In this document: piece after piece, positions 7,869 to 15,381 of the stretch
How positions within the stretch are numbered: the stretch's first letter is position 1
Layout: each line of letters begins with the position of its first letter
From: an uncultured Clostridia bacterium
GTDB lineage: Bacteria > Bacillota > Clostridia > Christensenellales > UBA1242
Assembly (NCBI GenBank): GCA_937891595.1
Contig: CALATF010000032.1
Location: 1-29,424 of the forward strand
Length of the DNA: 29,424 nt
Reading direction: 5' to 3'
Made by a program: the position numbers and the translations under genes
Notes under the pieces: model-generated
Databases searched by the model: none
What the model saw: the letters and a program-made list of their open reading frames with translations, nothing else
Told to the model about the DNA's origin: nothing

Positions 7869-8759
7869 TTAATTTACTCGTTCTTCATTACTAATAAAAC
7901 AATATGCAACAGTATTAGGCCCAACATGAGCTCCTATTATAGGCCCCATAATTTTAATTTCTGCCTCAATATTATATTTTTCTTTTAAAAGTTTTTTTAG
8001 ATTTATAGCTTGTGTTTCATTGTCTGTATGCACAATGCTAATAAAAGGAAATTCTTTATTTAAAGTAAAATTAGAATATTCATCAACAACACTTTTTAAT
8101 GCTTTTTTAAAACCCATTTCCTTTTTACAAACTTTTAATTTACCATGTTTATCAAATTCAATTATAGGTTTAACTTGAAGAATAGAACCTATACTAGCTG
8201 AAGCATTACTAATTCTACCACTACGTGCCAAAAACTTTAAATCATTTACTATTATAAAATGTTGAGTGTATTTTTTAATTTCATTAAGTTTTTTAAAAGC
8301 TTCTTCCATGGTTTTACCTTCGTCACGCATACAAACAGCGCATTTAACAATTAAGCCCTCTCCTACCGTTGTTGAATTAGCTTCCATTGCAATAAAGTCT
8401 ATTTCCGGAAAATCTTTTTTAACAATTTCAATAGCCTTATTTGCATTGTCTAAAGTTGGACTTAACCCATAGCCTTGTGAAATATGTATAAGATGTTTAA
8501 CTCCTCTCTTAGCTATTCTTGTAAACAAATTTACATGAGCCTGTAAGTTTAAAATCGAAGTTTTAGCAATATATCCCTCTTTCAATTTTTTATAAAAATC
8601 ATAATACTGGCGAATTGTTTTAAAATTATCTTTTTGTTCAATAATTTCATTGTCTTTAGAAAGAATAAAATCAAGAGGTTCAAAATCTACTTGCATATCT
8701 TCGTATTCTTTCAAATAAAAATCGCTAGTACTATCTGTAGAAATTTCAAATTTTCTCAT
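7869..8759 (-). CDS. DegV family fatty-acid-binding protein
   Basis: A 296-residue DegV-family (FakB-like) protein; relatives bind a fatty acid and present it to the FakA kinase. Evidence is the N-terminal ISTDSTSDF, the ligand-pocket KTSILN, HISQGYGLSPTLDNA (normally S-SGLSGTYQ-A), NSTTVGEG, the DLKFLARSGRIS segment and the C-terminal IIGAHVGPNTVAYCF. The pocket segment is somewhat divergent, so ligand preference may differ. No fakA is nearby. The ATG at 8759 follows CAGGAGTAAG, a good ribosome binding site. Single-gene transcript with its own promoter and terminator. Confidence 0.92.
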   Translation of the reverse strand: MRKFEISTDSTSDFYLKEYEDMQVDFEPLDFILSKDNEIIEQKDNFKTIRQYYDFYKKLKEGYIAKTSILNLQAHVNLFTRIAKRGVKHLIHISQGYGLSPTLDNANKAIEIVKKDFPEIDFIAMEANSTTVGEGLIVKCAVCMRDEGKTMEEAFKKLNEIKKYTQHFIIVNDLKFLARSGRISNASASIGSILQVKPIIEFDKHGKLKVCKKEMGFKKALKSVVDEYSNFTLNKEFPFISIVHTDNETQAINLKKLLKEKYNIEAEIKIMGPIIGAHVGPNTVAYCFISNEERVN

Positions 8760-8789
8760 CTTACTCCTGAATTCACATAATGAAGTATT

Positions 8790-8817
8790 ACTATATATGA
8801 ATATAGTTAGTATTCAA
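8790..8817 (-). promoter_or_regulatory. Promoter of degV with operator-like inverted repeat
   Basis: On the minus strand TTGAAT (8812-8817), a 16-bp spacer and TATAGT (8790-8795). ACTATAT (8790-8796) / ATATAGT (8801-8807) is a perfect inverted repeat covering the -10, and AGTATT occurs on both sides of it, so a repressor could bind here. FapR-type control is one thought, but the motif is not a FapR consensus. Confidence 0.5.
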
Positions 8818-8974
8818 ACTATTAATATATAAATAAAAATACGATTTTTGCGTTATTTTAAATTTGTTTGAAAAATATTGTCTTTAATAAAAAATTTTAT
8901 TTTTTTAGTAATTAAATACCATAATATAGTTTTTAAAAATATGTTGTTAAATGAATAAAATGTATTTTTTTTAT

Positions 8975-8980
8975 TATACT
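8975..8980 (+). promoter_or_regulatory. -10 element of the small GSYTG protein gene
   Basis: TATACT is followed after exactly 6 nt by the ATG at 8987, so transcription would start at about the first base of the start codon. No convincing -35 is seen at the right distance. Confidence 0.45.
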
Positions 8981-8986
8981 ATTTAT

Positions 8987-9097
8987 ATGAAAAGAAAAGA
9001 TGATTTTAAAAGTAATTGCGATCCTCAAGGTAGTTACACAGGAAATAATTTAATAGATATTGAAGACAAGCCAGTACAAGACGCTGACGACCTATAA
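8987..9097 (+). CDS. Small 36-residue protein with GSYTG and PVQDADDL motifs
   Basis: Reads MKRKDDFKSNCDPQGSYTG, then an acidic stretch with PVQDADDL at the C-terminus, ending TAA. I recall short uncharacterised clostridial proteins with this D-P-x-GSYTG ... PVQDADDL pattern, which is why I call it real despite its length; this recollection is not checked. It is hydrophilic and acidic, with one cysteine and no membrane segment. There is no Shine-Dalgarno sequence, and the -10 element is so close that the message may be leaderless. It stands alone, convergent with pnuC and divergent from degV. Function unknown. Confidence 0.7.
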   Translation: MKRKDDFKSNCDPQGSYTGNNLIDIEDKPVQDADDL

Positions 9098-9113
9098 AAA
9101 TCGTACATTAAAA

Positions 9114-9151
9114 TTGAAAATTATATTTTTATAAAACAATTTAATTTTCAA
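9114..9151. repeat. Perfect 10-bp inverted repeat downstream of the small protein gene
   Basis: TTGAAAATTA (9114-9123) and TAATTTTCAA (9142-9151) with an 18-nt AT-rich loop. It could stabilise the 3' end of the small mRNA; it lacks a T tract and is not a standard terminator. Confidence 0.4.
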
Positions 9152-9199
9152 CATTATTTAAACTAATTATAAAAAAATTAAATATAAAAACATTAAAAA

Positions 9200-9224
9200 A
9201 AAGAACTTATTCACTAAGTTCTTT
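9200..9224 (-). terminator. Terminator of fhs-pnuC overlapping the pnuC stop codon
   Basis: AAAGAACTTA (9200-9209) and TAAGTTCTTT (9215-9224) form a 10-bp stem with a 5-nt loop and flanking A/T runs on both sides. The TAA stop of pnuC (9207-9209) is in the stem. It may also stop transcription from the convergent small protein gene. Confidence 0.85.
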
Positions 9225-9902
9225 TTGTTGGTTTTTTTCTTGTTTTTTCCAGTTATACAAACCATATGAATCATTAATTAAAAATACACTAAGAGAAATT
9301 ACCAAAGGCAAGTTAGACAAGTTTCCGTTTGCACAGCTTAAACTCCATAATACAATTAATACAATATCATTTGTAATATATCCTATTGCATAATAACTGC
9401 TTCTTCTTAACAATAAGTAAGAAGAAATAATAGAGGTAGCTAAAGATATTGTACTTACAATTAACTGACTAGTATTTAAAATTTTCAAAATAAAATAAAA
9501 AATAAAAGTTATTAGTATAGAAGATATAGAAACTACAATCCATTCTTTTTTACTTACTTTATTAATTGTTACAATATTAGTTCCCTCTTTTCTATTTTTA
9601 AACCATTCAACTAAAGTAAAAGTATTTAAAGGAATCATTATCAAAATATAAATAATTACTTCACCATAATATTTTTCTTTAATTGCTAAAATTATATATA
9701 AAGCAATATAAATAAAATCTAAAAAAGGTGCATAAAACAAACCTTTTGAACACATTAAAACAGTAACTACGCCAAGAATAGATACTATTAAAGATATAAC
9801 ATTTTTCTCTTTAGTTATCGCAAAAACAGTTATTATTACAGTTATACTTATTAAAAGTAATAAAATTTCTTGCCATTTCCAGTCTTTTAACAGTTTTTTC
9901 AT
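9207..9902 (-). CDS. pnuC: PnuC-like nicotinamide riboside/mononucleotide transporter
   Basis: A 231-residue polytopic membrane protein with about seven or eight hydrophobic segments. The family signature is in the C-terminal half: SYYAIGYITNDIVLIVLW and NDSYGLYNWKK, corresponding to the PnuC substrate-site N-D and Y-x-x-x-N-W-x-K features. PnuC proteins are facilitators for vitamin precursors of NAD, with relatives for other vitamins, so the exact cargo is uncertain. The ATG lies 3 bp past the fhs stop without a clear ribosome binding site, so it is probably translationally coupled to fhs. No NAD-synthesis gene is adjacent. Confidence 0.85.
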   Translation of the reverse strand: MKKLLKDWKWQEILLLLISITVIITVFAITKEKNVISLIVSILGVVTVLMCSKGLFYAPFLDFIYIALYIILAIKEKYYGEVIIYILIMIPLNTFTLVEWFKNRKEGTNIVTINKVSKKEWIVVSISSILITFIFYFILKILNTSQLIVSTISLATSIISSYLLLRRSSYYAIGYITNDIVLIVLWSLSCANGNLSNLPLVISLSVFLINDSYGLYNWKKQEKNQQKELSE

Positions 9903-9905
9903 TTT

Positions 9906-11555
9906 TTAAAATAACCCCGATATAACTCCATTTTCAATCAACATCTTTTCCCCTGCAGGAACTTTAGGTAACCCTGGCATTAATAACATAGACCCAGATA
10001 CTGCAACAATAAATTTTGCACCATTTCTTATTTGCAATTCTTTAATGTTAATTTCAAAATCTTTAGGAGCGCCTAATAATTTGCCATTATCACTTAATGA
10101 ATATTGAGATTTTGCAATAATTACAGAATAATCTTGTAAATTTAACTTTTTAATATCTTCTAAATCTTTTTGTGCTTGTTCGCTAAATATAACCTTACTT
10201 GCACCATAAATATTTTTTGCTATTTTATTAATCTTAGTCTCAATATCATCTTTAATTTCATAACAAAACTTGAAATCATTATTCAAATCACACATGTTTA
10301 AAACTTCACTAGCAAGTTCTGTTGCGCCTTTACCACCTTCACCCCAAACATTACTTTCTATAGCTTTAACATTTAATTTAGCAACTTCTTTTTTTATAAT
10401 TTCAATTTCTTCTTTTGTATCTGTTGTAAATTTATTAATAGCAACAACAACAGGCAAATTATAAACATTTTTAATATTTTCAACGTGTTTTATTAGGTTA
10501 CTAATTCCACTTAATAAAGCTTCATTATTTTGTTCTAATAATTTATCCTTTTCAACCCCACCATGCATTTTTAAAGCTTTTACAGTAGCTACAATTACTA
10601 CTGCATTTGGTTTTAATGAAGCAATCCTACATTTCGTATCTAAAAACTTTTGAGCACCTAAATCAGCACCAAAGCCAGCCTCAGTTACAGTATAATCGGA
10701 ATATGATAAAGCAAGTTTTGTAGCTATAATAGAATTGCAACCATGGGCTATATTTGCAAAAGGACCACCATGAATTAAAGCAGGAGTACCTATTAAAGTT
10801 TGAACTAAATTTGGTTTAATAGCATCTTTTAAAACAATAGCCATGGCATTATTAGCCCCTAATTGTTTAGCGTAAATAGGATTGTTATTAAAATCATAGG
10901 CTACTAAAATATCACCTAACCTATTTTTAAGGTCATCAATGTTTAAGCTTAAACATAATATTGCCATAATTTCTGAAGCTGCTGTTATATTAAATCTATC
11001 TCTTCTTTTAACACCATCTTTTTCACCTAATGCAACCTCGACTTGCCTTAAAGAACGGTCATTTAAATCTAAACACCTATTAAAAACTATTTTATCAGGA
11101 TTTATATTTAAAGCGTTACCTTGAAAAATGTGATTGTCTATAAAAGAACATAAAAGATTATTAGCACAAGTAATAGCATGAAAATCACCTGTAAAATGCA
11201 AATTAATATCTTCCATAGGAACAACTTGACTATACCCACCGCCAGTTGCTCCTCCTTTAATGCCGAATACAGGGCCCAAAGAAGGTTCTCTTAAAGCAAG
11301 ACATACTTTTTTACCTTGTAAATTTAAAGCATCAGCTAAACCTATTGAAACTGTGGTTTTACCCTCACCCGCTTTAGTAGGGTTTATTGCCGTAACTAAT
11401 ATTAATTTGCCTTTTGGATTTAAATTAAAGTCATTTATTTTTGCCTTGTATTTCCCATACAACTCTAATTTATCTTCATTAATATTAAGTTTTTTTGCTA
11501 TCTCACTAATAGGTTTTAAAGTAATACTATTTGCAATTTCAATATCTGTCATCAT
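9906..11555 (-). CDS. fhs: Formate-tetrahydrofolate ligase
   Basis: Makes 10-formyl-THF from formate, THF and ATP, feeding purine synthesis and one-carbon metabolism (or the methyl branch of the Wood-Ljungdahl pathway in acetogens). At 549 residues it is full length. Seen: ATP loop TAINPTKAGEGKTT (55-68), REPSLGPVFGIKGGATGGGYSQV, NLHFTGDFHAI, GTPALIHGGPFANIAHGCNS and the C-terminal GSMLLMPGLPKVPAGE. The message starts from an extended -10 promoter; AAAGG precedes two adjacent ATGs (11555 and 11552), either of which could be used. First gene of an operon with pnuC. Confidence 0.97.
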   Translation of the reverse strand: MMTDIEIANSITLKPISEIAKKLNINEDKLELYGKYKAKINDFNLNPKGKLILVTAINPTKAGEGKTTVSIGLADALNLQGKKVCLALREPSLGPVFGIKGGATGGGYSQVVPMEDINLHFTGDFHAITCANNLLCSFIDNHIFQGNALNINPDKIVFNRCLDLNDRSLRQVEVALGEKDGVKRRDRFNITAASEIMAILCLSLNIDDLKNRLGDILVAYDFNNNPIYAKQLGANNAMAIVLKDAIKPNLVQTLIGTPALIHGGPFANIAHGCNSIIATKLALSYSDYTVTEAGFGADLGAQKFLDTKCRIASLKPNAVVIVATVKALKMHGGVEKDKLLEQNNEALLSGISNLIKHVENIKNVYNLPVVVAINKFTTDTKEEIEIIKKEVAKLNVKAIESNVWGEGGKGATELASEVLNMCDLNNDFKFCYEIKDDIETKINKIAKNIYGASKVIFSEQAQKDLEDIKKLNLQDYSVIIAKSQYSLSDNGKLLGAPKDFEINIKELQIRNGAKFIVAVSGSMLLMPGLPKVPAGEKMLIENGVISGLF

Positions 11556-11577
11556 TTTATCCTTTTATCTTTAAAAA

Positions 11578-11586
11578 ATTATAACA
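11578..11586 (-). promoter_or_regulatory. Extended -10 promoter of fhs-pnuC
   Basis: On the minus strand TGTTATAAT: a consensus TATAAT (11578-11583) with an extended -10 TG. The -35 region falls in the T-rich tail of the preceding terminator and is poor. Confidence 0.55.
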
Positions 11587-11597
11587 AATAAATAAAA

Positions 11598-11628
11598 AAA
11601 ATAAAAACCTTTATTTAGTTTTTATTTT
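11598..11628 (-). terminator. Terminator of the Cys-elbow hydrolase-like gene
   Basis: AAAATAAAAAC (11598-11608) and GTTTTTATTTT (11618-11628) form an 11-bp AT-rich stem with a 9-nt loop, followed on the minus strand by more T residues. It lies immediately past the stop at 11635. Confidence 0.7.
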
Positions 11629-11634
11629 CTATAT

Positions 11635-12660
11635 TTAAAAAATTTGTTCTATTAAAGTTTCACAATCAATTTGACTTTTACCTAAAATATCTTTACCCGA
11701 TTGCAAAATTTCTTCTGGAGTAATTTTAGGCTCAAAATCTTCACTTTCATAATTTTTTATACTATTGCTTACAGCTGAAGCTAATACAAAAGATGCTGTT
11801 TTTGAAACAATATCAGCAAATAATCCATTTTTAGGCAAAGATTCCCAAGTTTCAATTGTTCTTTCAATACACTCTAAATAATGGTCTTCATTTGCACCCG
11901 CATTTTTTAGCATATTAGTAGTTAGCAACAAAACACTATTCCCTTCTTGCATTAAAGTGTTTAAATGCATATGATCATTACTATAAGTTTTATCAAAAAA
12001 CTCATAAAATACCCATCTTAAATTATCACTAGAATAACTTGGAATACCATGCTTATCTGAACCAGAAAAAATTTGTAAGTTAGGAATATGTGTAATAGCC
12101 GTTTCAGGAACATAATTTATAGCTAGCATTTGACTAAAAATTTGTTTTACTTCTTGCGAAGAATATCCTAAATCAAAAATACCATCTTCAATATAGTTTA
12201 AAATATTATTTAGTACAGTTGCCCCATAACAGTGAGTTGCAAAATTTAATTTGTTAGCATTTTTCATTGCCTGTTCACAAGTTAGTCTTTTACCATCTTG
12301 CGACTTAAATAAAGGCATAAATAATTTTTCTGTAATAGCTTTACAATCTTCATCTTTTAATCTACCTACTTCCGAATGTTCCAACCTTTTAGAATAAACA
12401 AAACCCATAACATCAACATCATTTTTAGTAAAAGATTCATTAGTAAATTGCGGTTTTAAACCTATCATACCTTCAAAAAGTTTACATATTCCATTAGCAT
12501 CTTTAGATTTCACACAACCATTACCCCCTAAACAAATAAGTGTAGGTTTTGTAATTTTGTAGTTATCTAAATGTAATTTTTCCCAGTGTTTTTCGGCTTT
12601 TAAATTTCTTAAACCAACTTCAAAAGGAATATAATCTTCATAATCTTGATATTTAACCAA
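11635..12660 (-). CDS. Unknown protein with alpha/beta-hydrolase-like Cys nucleophile elbow; TTG start
   Basis: I do not recognise a named family. Numbering from a TTG two codons upstream of the chosen start, PTLICLGGNG (41-50) looks like a first beta strand with oxyanion loop, and NFATHCYGA (141-149) looks like a nucleophile elbow in which Cys146 replaces serine, as in dienelactone hydrolase. Possible acid and histidine are Asp204 (SGSDKHG) and His232 or His234 (DHMH). This is an inference from motif order. There is no ATG near the N-terminus: TTG at 12660 has AAGGAG 8 nt upstream, whereas the TTG at 12666 is only 2-3 nt from it, so 12660 is chosen. No signal peptide. A single-gene unit with its own promoter and terminator, between fhs and the YwaF-type gene. 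Length about 341 residues. Confidence 0.75.
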   Translation of the reverse strand: MVKYQDYEDYIPFEVGLRNLKAEKHWEKLHLDNYKITKPTLICLGGNGCVKSKDANGICKLFEGMIGLKPQFTNESFTKNDVDVMGFVYSKRLEHSEVGRLKDEDCKAITEKLFMPLFKSQDGKRLTCEQAMKNANKLNFATHCYGATVLNNILNYIEDGIFDLGYSSQEVKQIFSQMLAINYVPETAITHIPNLQIFSGSDKHGIPSYSSDNLRWVFYEFFDKTYSNDHMHLNTLMQEGNSVLLLTTNMLKNAGANEDHYLECIERTIETWESLPKNGLFADIVSKTASFVLASAVSNSIKNYESEDFEPKITPEEILQSGKDILGKSQIDCETLIEQIF

Positions 12661-12690
12661 AAACAATTCTCCTTATTACTTCTATTTATT

Positions 12691-12719
12691 ATTTTATCAT
12701 AAAATGCTAAACATAACAA
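12691..12719 (-). promoter_or_regulatory. Promoter of the Cys-elbow hydrolase-like gene
   Basis: On the minus strand TTGTTA (12714-12719), a 17-bp spacer and TAAAAT (12691-12696). Confidence 0.6.
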
Positions 12720-12787
12720 TACTTACAGATAAATATTAATAAGTTCAAATGTCCATAAAAATAATTATAACAATATGTTTTTAACAA

Positions 12788-12820
12788 AAAAGGACTTGAA
12801 ACACTTCTCCAAGTCCTTTT
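12788..12820 (-). terminator. Intrinsic terminator of the flavoprotein-phosphatase-YwaF operon
   Basis: AAAAGGACTTG (12788-12798) and CAAGTCCTTTT (12810-12820) form an 11-bp stem with an 11-nt loop; on the minus strand a T tract follows. Just past the stop at 12827. Confidence 0.88.
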
Positions 12821-12826
12821 CTAATA

Positions 12827-13642
12827 TTAGACTAAAGTTTTATTTGATTTATTTAAACATAATTTAATTATCAAAAAACATAATAAATAAAATAAAAACA
12901 CTCCTATTGAAAAACCAAATAGGTAAATTATAAAATACAAAACAAATGGTAGACTTGCCTGCATAGCTGAAAGTATAGGCATGTTTGTTGTAAAATATGT
13001 ACTTAAGTAAAACATATTAAATTCTTCACCACCATTAAACTTAGGAACAATTAAATCTAATAAGAATGCAACTAAATAAATTATACTAAAAATAATGAAT
13101 GAATTCAAAAAAAACTTTATTGTTAATTTCTTTCTATAATATACTAAATAATAAATACCCAAAACTATTTGAATACCATGGTGAACCATTGTTTGAATGT
13201 TTATGCCTATAAGTTCAATAAAAACATTATTAGGATAAAAAAATACAATAACTCCACCTGCTAAAGCATATGTAGAAATATAAGCTATTGCACTATCTCT
13301 AAACTTTCCATCTTTTAAAAAAATTATTAGTGGTAATATATATAAAGGAGTGGAACATAATTGCAAAGGAAAGGCATACCAACTATAATCCCAAGTAACA
13401 ACACCATTACTATAATCAAACGAAAAAACAATTTGCTTGTAAATTTCAAATAATAAAATAATTAACCAACAAATTAAAGTAATTATTCTAAAACCTTTAT
13501 TAGAAGTATTTTTAAAACAAATACAAATAAAAATTGTAGTTAAAACAATAAGTAACATTGAAATAATATGAAATAAACTATAGTTACCTGGCCTTTGCAT
13601 TTCACCTTGTAACGAATAAACTATGCTTTCAAAAAAATTCAT
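12827..13642 (-). CDS. YwaF/TMEM164-like (TIGR02206-type) integral membrane protein
   Basis: A 271-residue protein with about seven hydrophobic helices. The conserved core reads LQLCSTPLYILPL, followed by the VHHGIQIVLG helix, which match the YwaF/TIGR02206 family related to eukaryotic TMEM164 (an acyltransferase acting on ether phospholipids). Whether the bacterial proteins are acyltransferases is not established here. GAAAAGAGGG precedes the ATG. Last gene of a likely three-gene unit, 49 bp behind the inositol-phosphatase-like gene. Confidence 0.82.
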   Translation of the reverse strand: MNFFESIVYSLQGEMQRPGNYSLFHIISMLLIVLTTIFICICFKNTSNKGFRIITLICWLIILLFEIYKQIVFSFDYSNGVVTWDYSWYAFPLQLCSTPLYILPLIIFLKDGKFRDSAIAYISTYALAGGVIVFFYPNNVFIELIGINIQTMVHHGIQIVLGIYYLVYYRKKLTIKFFLNSFIIFSIIYLVAFLLDLIVPKFNGGEEFNMFYLSTYFTTNMPILSAMQASLPFVLYFIIYLFGFSIGVFLFYLLCFLIIKLCLNKSNKTLV

Positions 13643-13691
13643 ATTTTTCCCTCTTTTCTTTAGTATATTTATTATTAAAAATTTTATTAAG

Positions 13692-14444
13692 TTAGTCTAT
13701 AGGTGGCAAAGTAGAAGTTGCATTATCGCCTTCAAAATATTTTGCTTCTTTTTTAAGTAGTTCTGCTAACTCTTTAGTATTTGTAGCAATGTGAGCCCCT
13801 TTTTTATCATATATAAAAGCCCCTGCTTGTTTAGCTATAAATGTTCCCGGAATATAGTCCCAGTAAGAGTTATATCTAAAAATAACGCCATCTAATTTCC
13901 CACTTGCAACCCATGCAAAGTCTACACAAGCACAACCTATTATTCTTGGGTGTCCACCATGTTTAGACATTCTAACTAAACTAGGTATTCTGTTAACACC
14001 TTCTACAACGTACATAAAGTTACTAAATTCTTTTTTGTTTAATACTAACTTTTCACCATTTAAAAAAGTCCCTCTTTCATCTGCATAATAAAGCTCGTTA
14101 AGTTCTGGTAAATAGATTACAGCGCAAACCGTTTCAAAATTTTTAATACATGCAACTTGTATACCCCACAAAGGTATGTTATGTGCAAAATTAATAGTTC
14201 CGTCTAAAGGGTCTACTGTAAAGCAATTTTTTGTTAATTCTTTTTTAGAATTAAATTCCTCACTAACAATATCAAAGTTAGGATAACAATCCTTTATTTT
14301 ATCTAAAATAAACTTTTCTATTTCATAATCTAAATTAGTAACCAAATCGCCCTTATTACCTTTAGGTTTAACTTCAAAATCTTTAGAAATAATTTTACTA
14401 GCTTCTTTTACTGTATCAATTAAAAATTGTAGTTCCTTAGTCAT
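13692..14444 (-). CDS. Inositol monophosphatase family protein (SuhB-like)
   Basis: A 250-residue Mg2+-dependent phosphatase of the IMPase/FBPase/CysQ superfamily. Metal-site motifs are all present: DLVTNLD, SEE (61-63), DPLDGTINF (Asp78, Asp81; usually DPIDGTTNF) and WDYIPG (Asp196; usually WDxAA). The altered WD-box (WDYIPG) suggests a substrate pocket unlike plain inositol phosphatase. Candidate substrates in the family include inositol-1-phosphate, PAP, fructose-bisphosphate and NADP; none can be chosen from sequence. It lies 29 bp downstream of a flavoprotein gene. Confidence 0.85.
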   Translation of the reverse strand: MTKELQFLIDTVKEASKIISKDFEVKPKGNKGDLVTNLDYEIEKFILDKIKDCYPNFDIVSEEFNSKKELTKNCFTVDPLDGTINFAHNIPLWGIQVACIKNFETVCAVIYLPELNELYYADERGTFLNGEKLVLNKKEFSNFMYVVEGVNRIPSLVRMSKHGGHPRIIGCACVDFAWVASGKLDGVIFRYNSYWDYIPGTFIAKQAGAFIYDKKGAHIATNTKELAELLKKEAKYFEGDNATSTLPPID

Positions 14445-14473
14445 TATATAAAATCCCTGTAATAATTTATATA

Positions 14474-15010
14474 TTATACACTTTTACCCATTTCATAAGC
14501 TTCTTGTAAAGCTTCTTTACTTACTTCAAATTTTGTACCTGCCCCTAAAGCTTTAACTACACCAGCTAATTCAACACCATCGTAACAATCTATCCAGCCC
14601 TGAATACCCTTAATTGCGCCATCCATAGCCTTATCGTCTGTGTCTTCTGCACTAGCAAGTAAAAAAACTTCTTTAAATTTGTTATCCTTTTCATATAAAG
14701 GATTTAGTCTATCTAAAAATGTTTTTAATTGCCCACTCATGCAATAATAATAAATAGGAGTAACAAAAACCAAAACATCTGAAGACTTTATTTCTTCTAA
14801 CATACCATTAACACTATCATCAATCACACACTTGTTTGTTTTATGACAAGTTTGGCACCCTATGCAAAAATTTAACTTAATATCTCTAATATTAATTATT
14901 TTAACTTGATTACCACTTTCAATAGCCCCTTTTGCAAATTCCTTTGCAAGACTATCACTATTCCCGTTCCTTCTTGGGCTAGAACAAACCATAAAAATCT
15001 TTTTAGACAT
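14474..15010 (-). CDS. NADPH-dependent FMN reductase / iron-sulfur flavoprotein-type protein
   Basis: A 178-residue flavodoxin-fold protein. The FMN phosphate loop is SSPRRNGNSD (10-19). CIGCQTCHKTNKC gives C-x2-C-x2-C-x5-C (Cys49, 52, 55, 61), the compact motif that holds a [4Fe-4S] cluster in archaeal and clostridial Isf-type flavoproteins; PIYYYCMSGQLKTFLDR is the second flavin-binding region. Probable role: electron transfer or quinone/oxidant reduction in an anaerobe. First gene of the unit with the IMPase-like and YwaF-like genes; its promoter carries a TACGTAAC operator candidate, so it may respond to redox or electrophile stress. Confidence 0.88.
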   Translation of the reverse strand: MSKKIFMVCSSPRRNGNSDSLAKEFAKGAIESGNQVKIINIRDIKLNFCIGCQTCHKTNKCVIDDSVNGMLEEIKSSDVLVFVTPIYYYCMSGQLKTFLDRLNPLYEKDNKFKEVFLLASAEDTDDKAMDGAIKGIQGWIDCYDGVELAGVVKALGAGTKFEVSKEALQEAYEMGKSV

Positions 15011-15067
15011 AAAACAACACTCCCATTAAAAAAATTTACCTTAAGAAAACAAAAATTATGATATTTA

Positions 15068-15096
15068 ATTATATAACTTATTCCAAAGTTAGTCTA
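15068..15096 (-). promoter_or_regulatory. Promoter of the flavoprotein-IMPase-YwaF operon
   Basis: On the minus strand TAGACT (15091-15096), a 17-bp spacer and a consensus TATAAT (15068-15073). Confidence 0.6.
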
Positions 15097-15097
15097 C

Positions 15098-15168
15098 TAC
15101 GTAACATTAAATTTTAAGTTATCTGTTGATTAATAAATTTTAATACTTTTATTTTGCTGTTACGTAAC
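15098..15168. promoter_or_regulatory. Pair of TACGTAAC operator candidates 63 bp apart
   Basis: TACGTAAC occurs at 15098-15105, directly upstream of the flavoprotein -35, and at 15161-15168, where it forms the perfect 10-bp palindrome GTTACGTAAC (15159-15168). The 63-bp spacing equals about six helical turns, which would place both sites on one DNA face. The binding regulator is unknown. Confidence 0.45.
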
Positions 15169-15277
15169 TAATAATATATTACTAAAACCTATAAATAAAA
15201 TAATATTTTTTAAAAATGAGTTGCCTTTTATCTTAACAAAAAACCTTCTTAAAATTGTTACAAAATTATAAAATGTA

Positions 15278-15286
15278 TGCTATAAT
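15278..15286 (+). promoter_or_regulatory. Extended -10 promoter of the PP-loop gene
   Basis: TGCTATAAT: TG plus a consensus TATAAT (15281-15286). The -35 is weak (TTACAA at 17 bp). It implies a 5' leader of about 90 nt before the ATG at 15382. Confidence 0.6.
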
Positions 15287-15381
15287 TTTTTACATAAAAA
15301 ATTTGCCATCACAAAACAAGTTTTTAAACAATATTAAATTAAATAATAAAATTACAATCCAAATCAAAAAAAAGGATAATT

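Larger units (their letters stand above)
15011..15381. other. 371-bp divergent intergenic region
   Basis: AT-rich region between the flavoprotein gene (minus) and the PP-loop gene (plus). It holds one promoter for each direction and two TACGTAAC sites, all listed separately. No open frame of note and no recognisable structured RNA. Confidence 0.7.

Noticed and set aside
11260..11574. A 104-codon plus-strand open frame opposite the start of fhs
   Set aside because: It is antisense to the conserved fhs nucleotide-binding region, with no homology or translation signal of its own.
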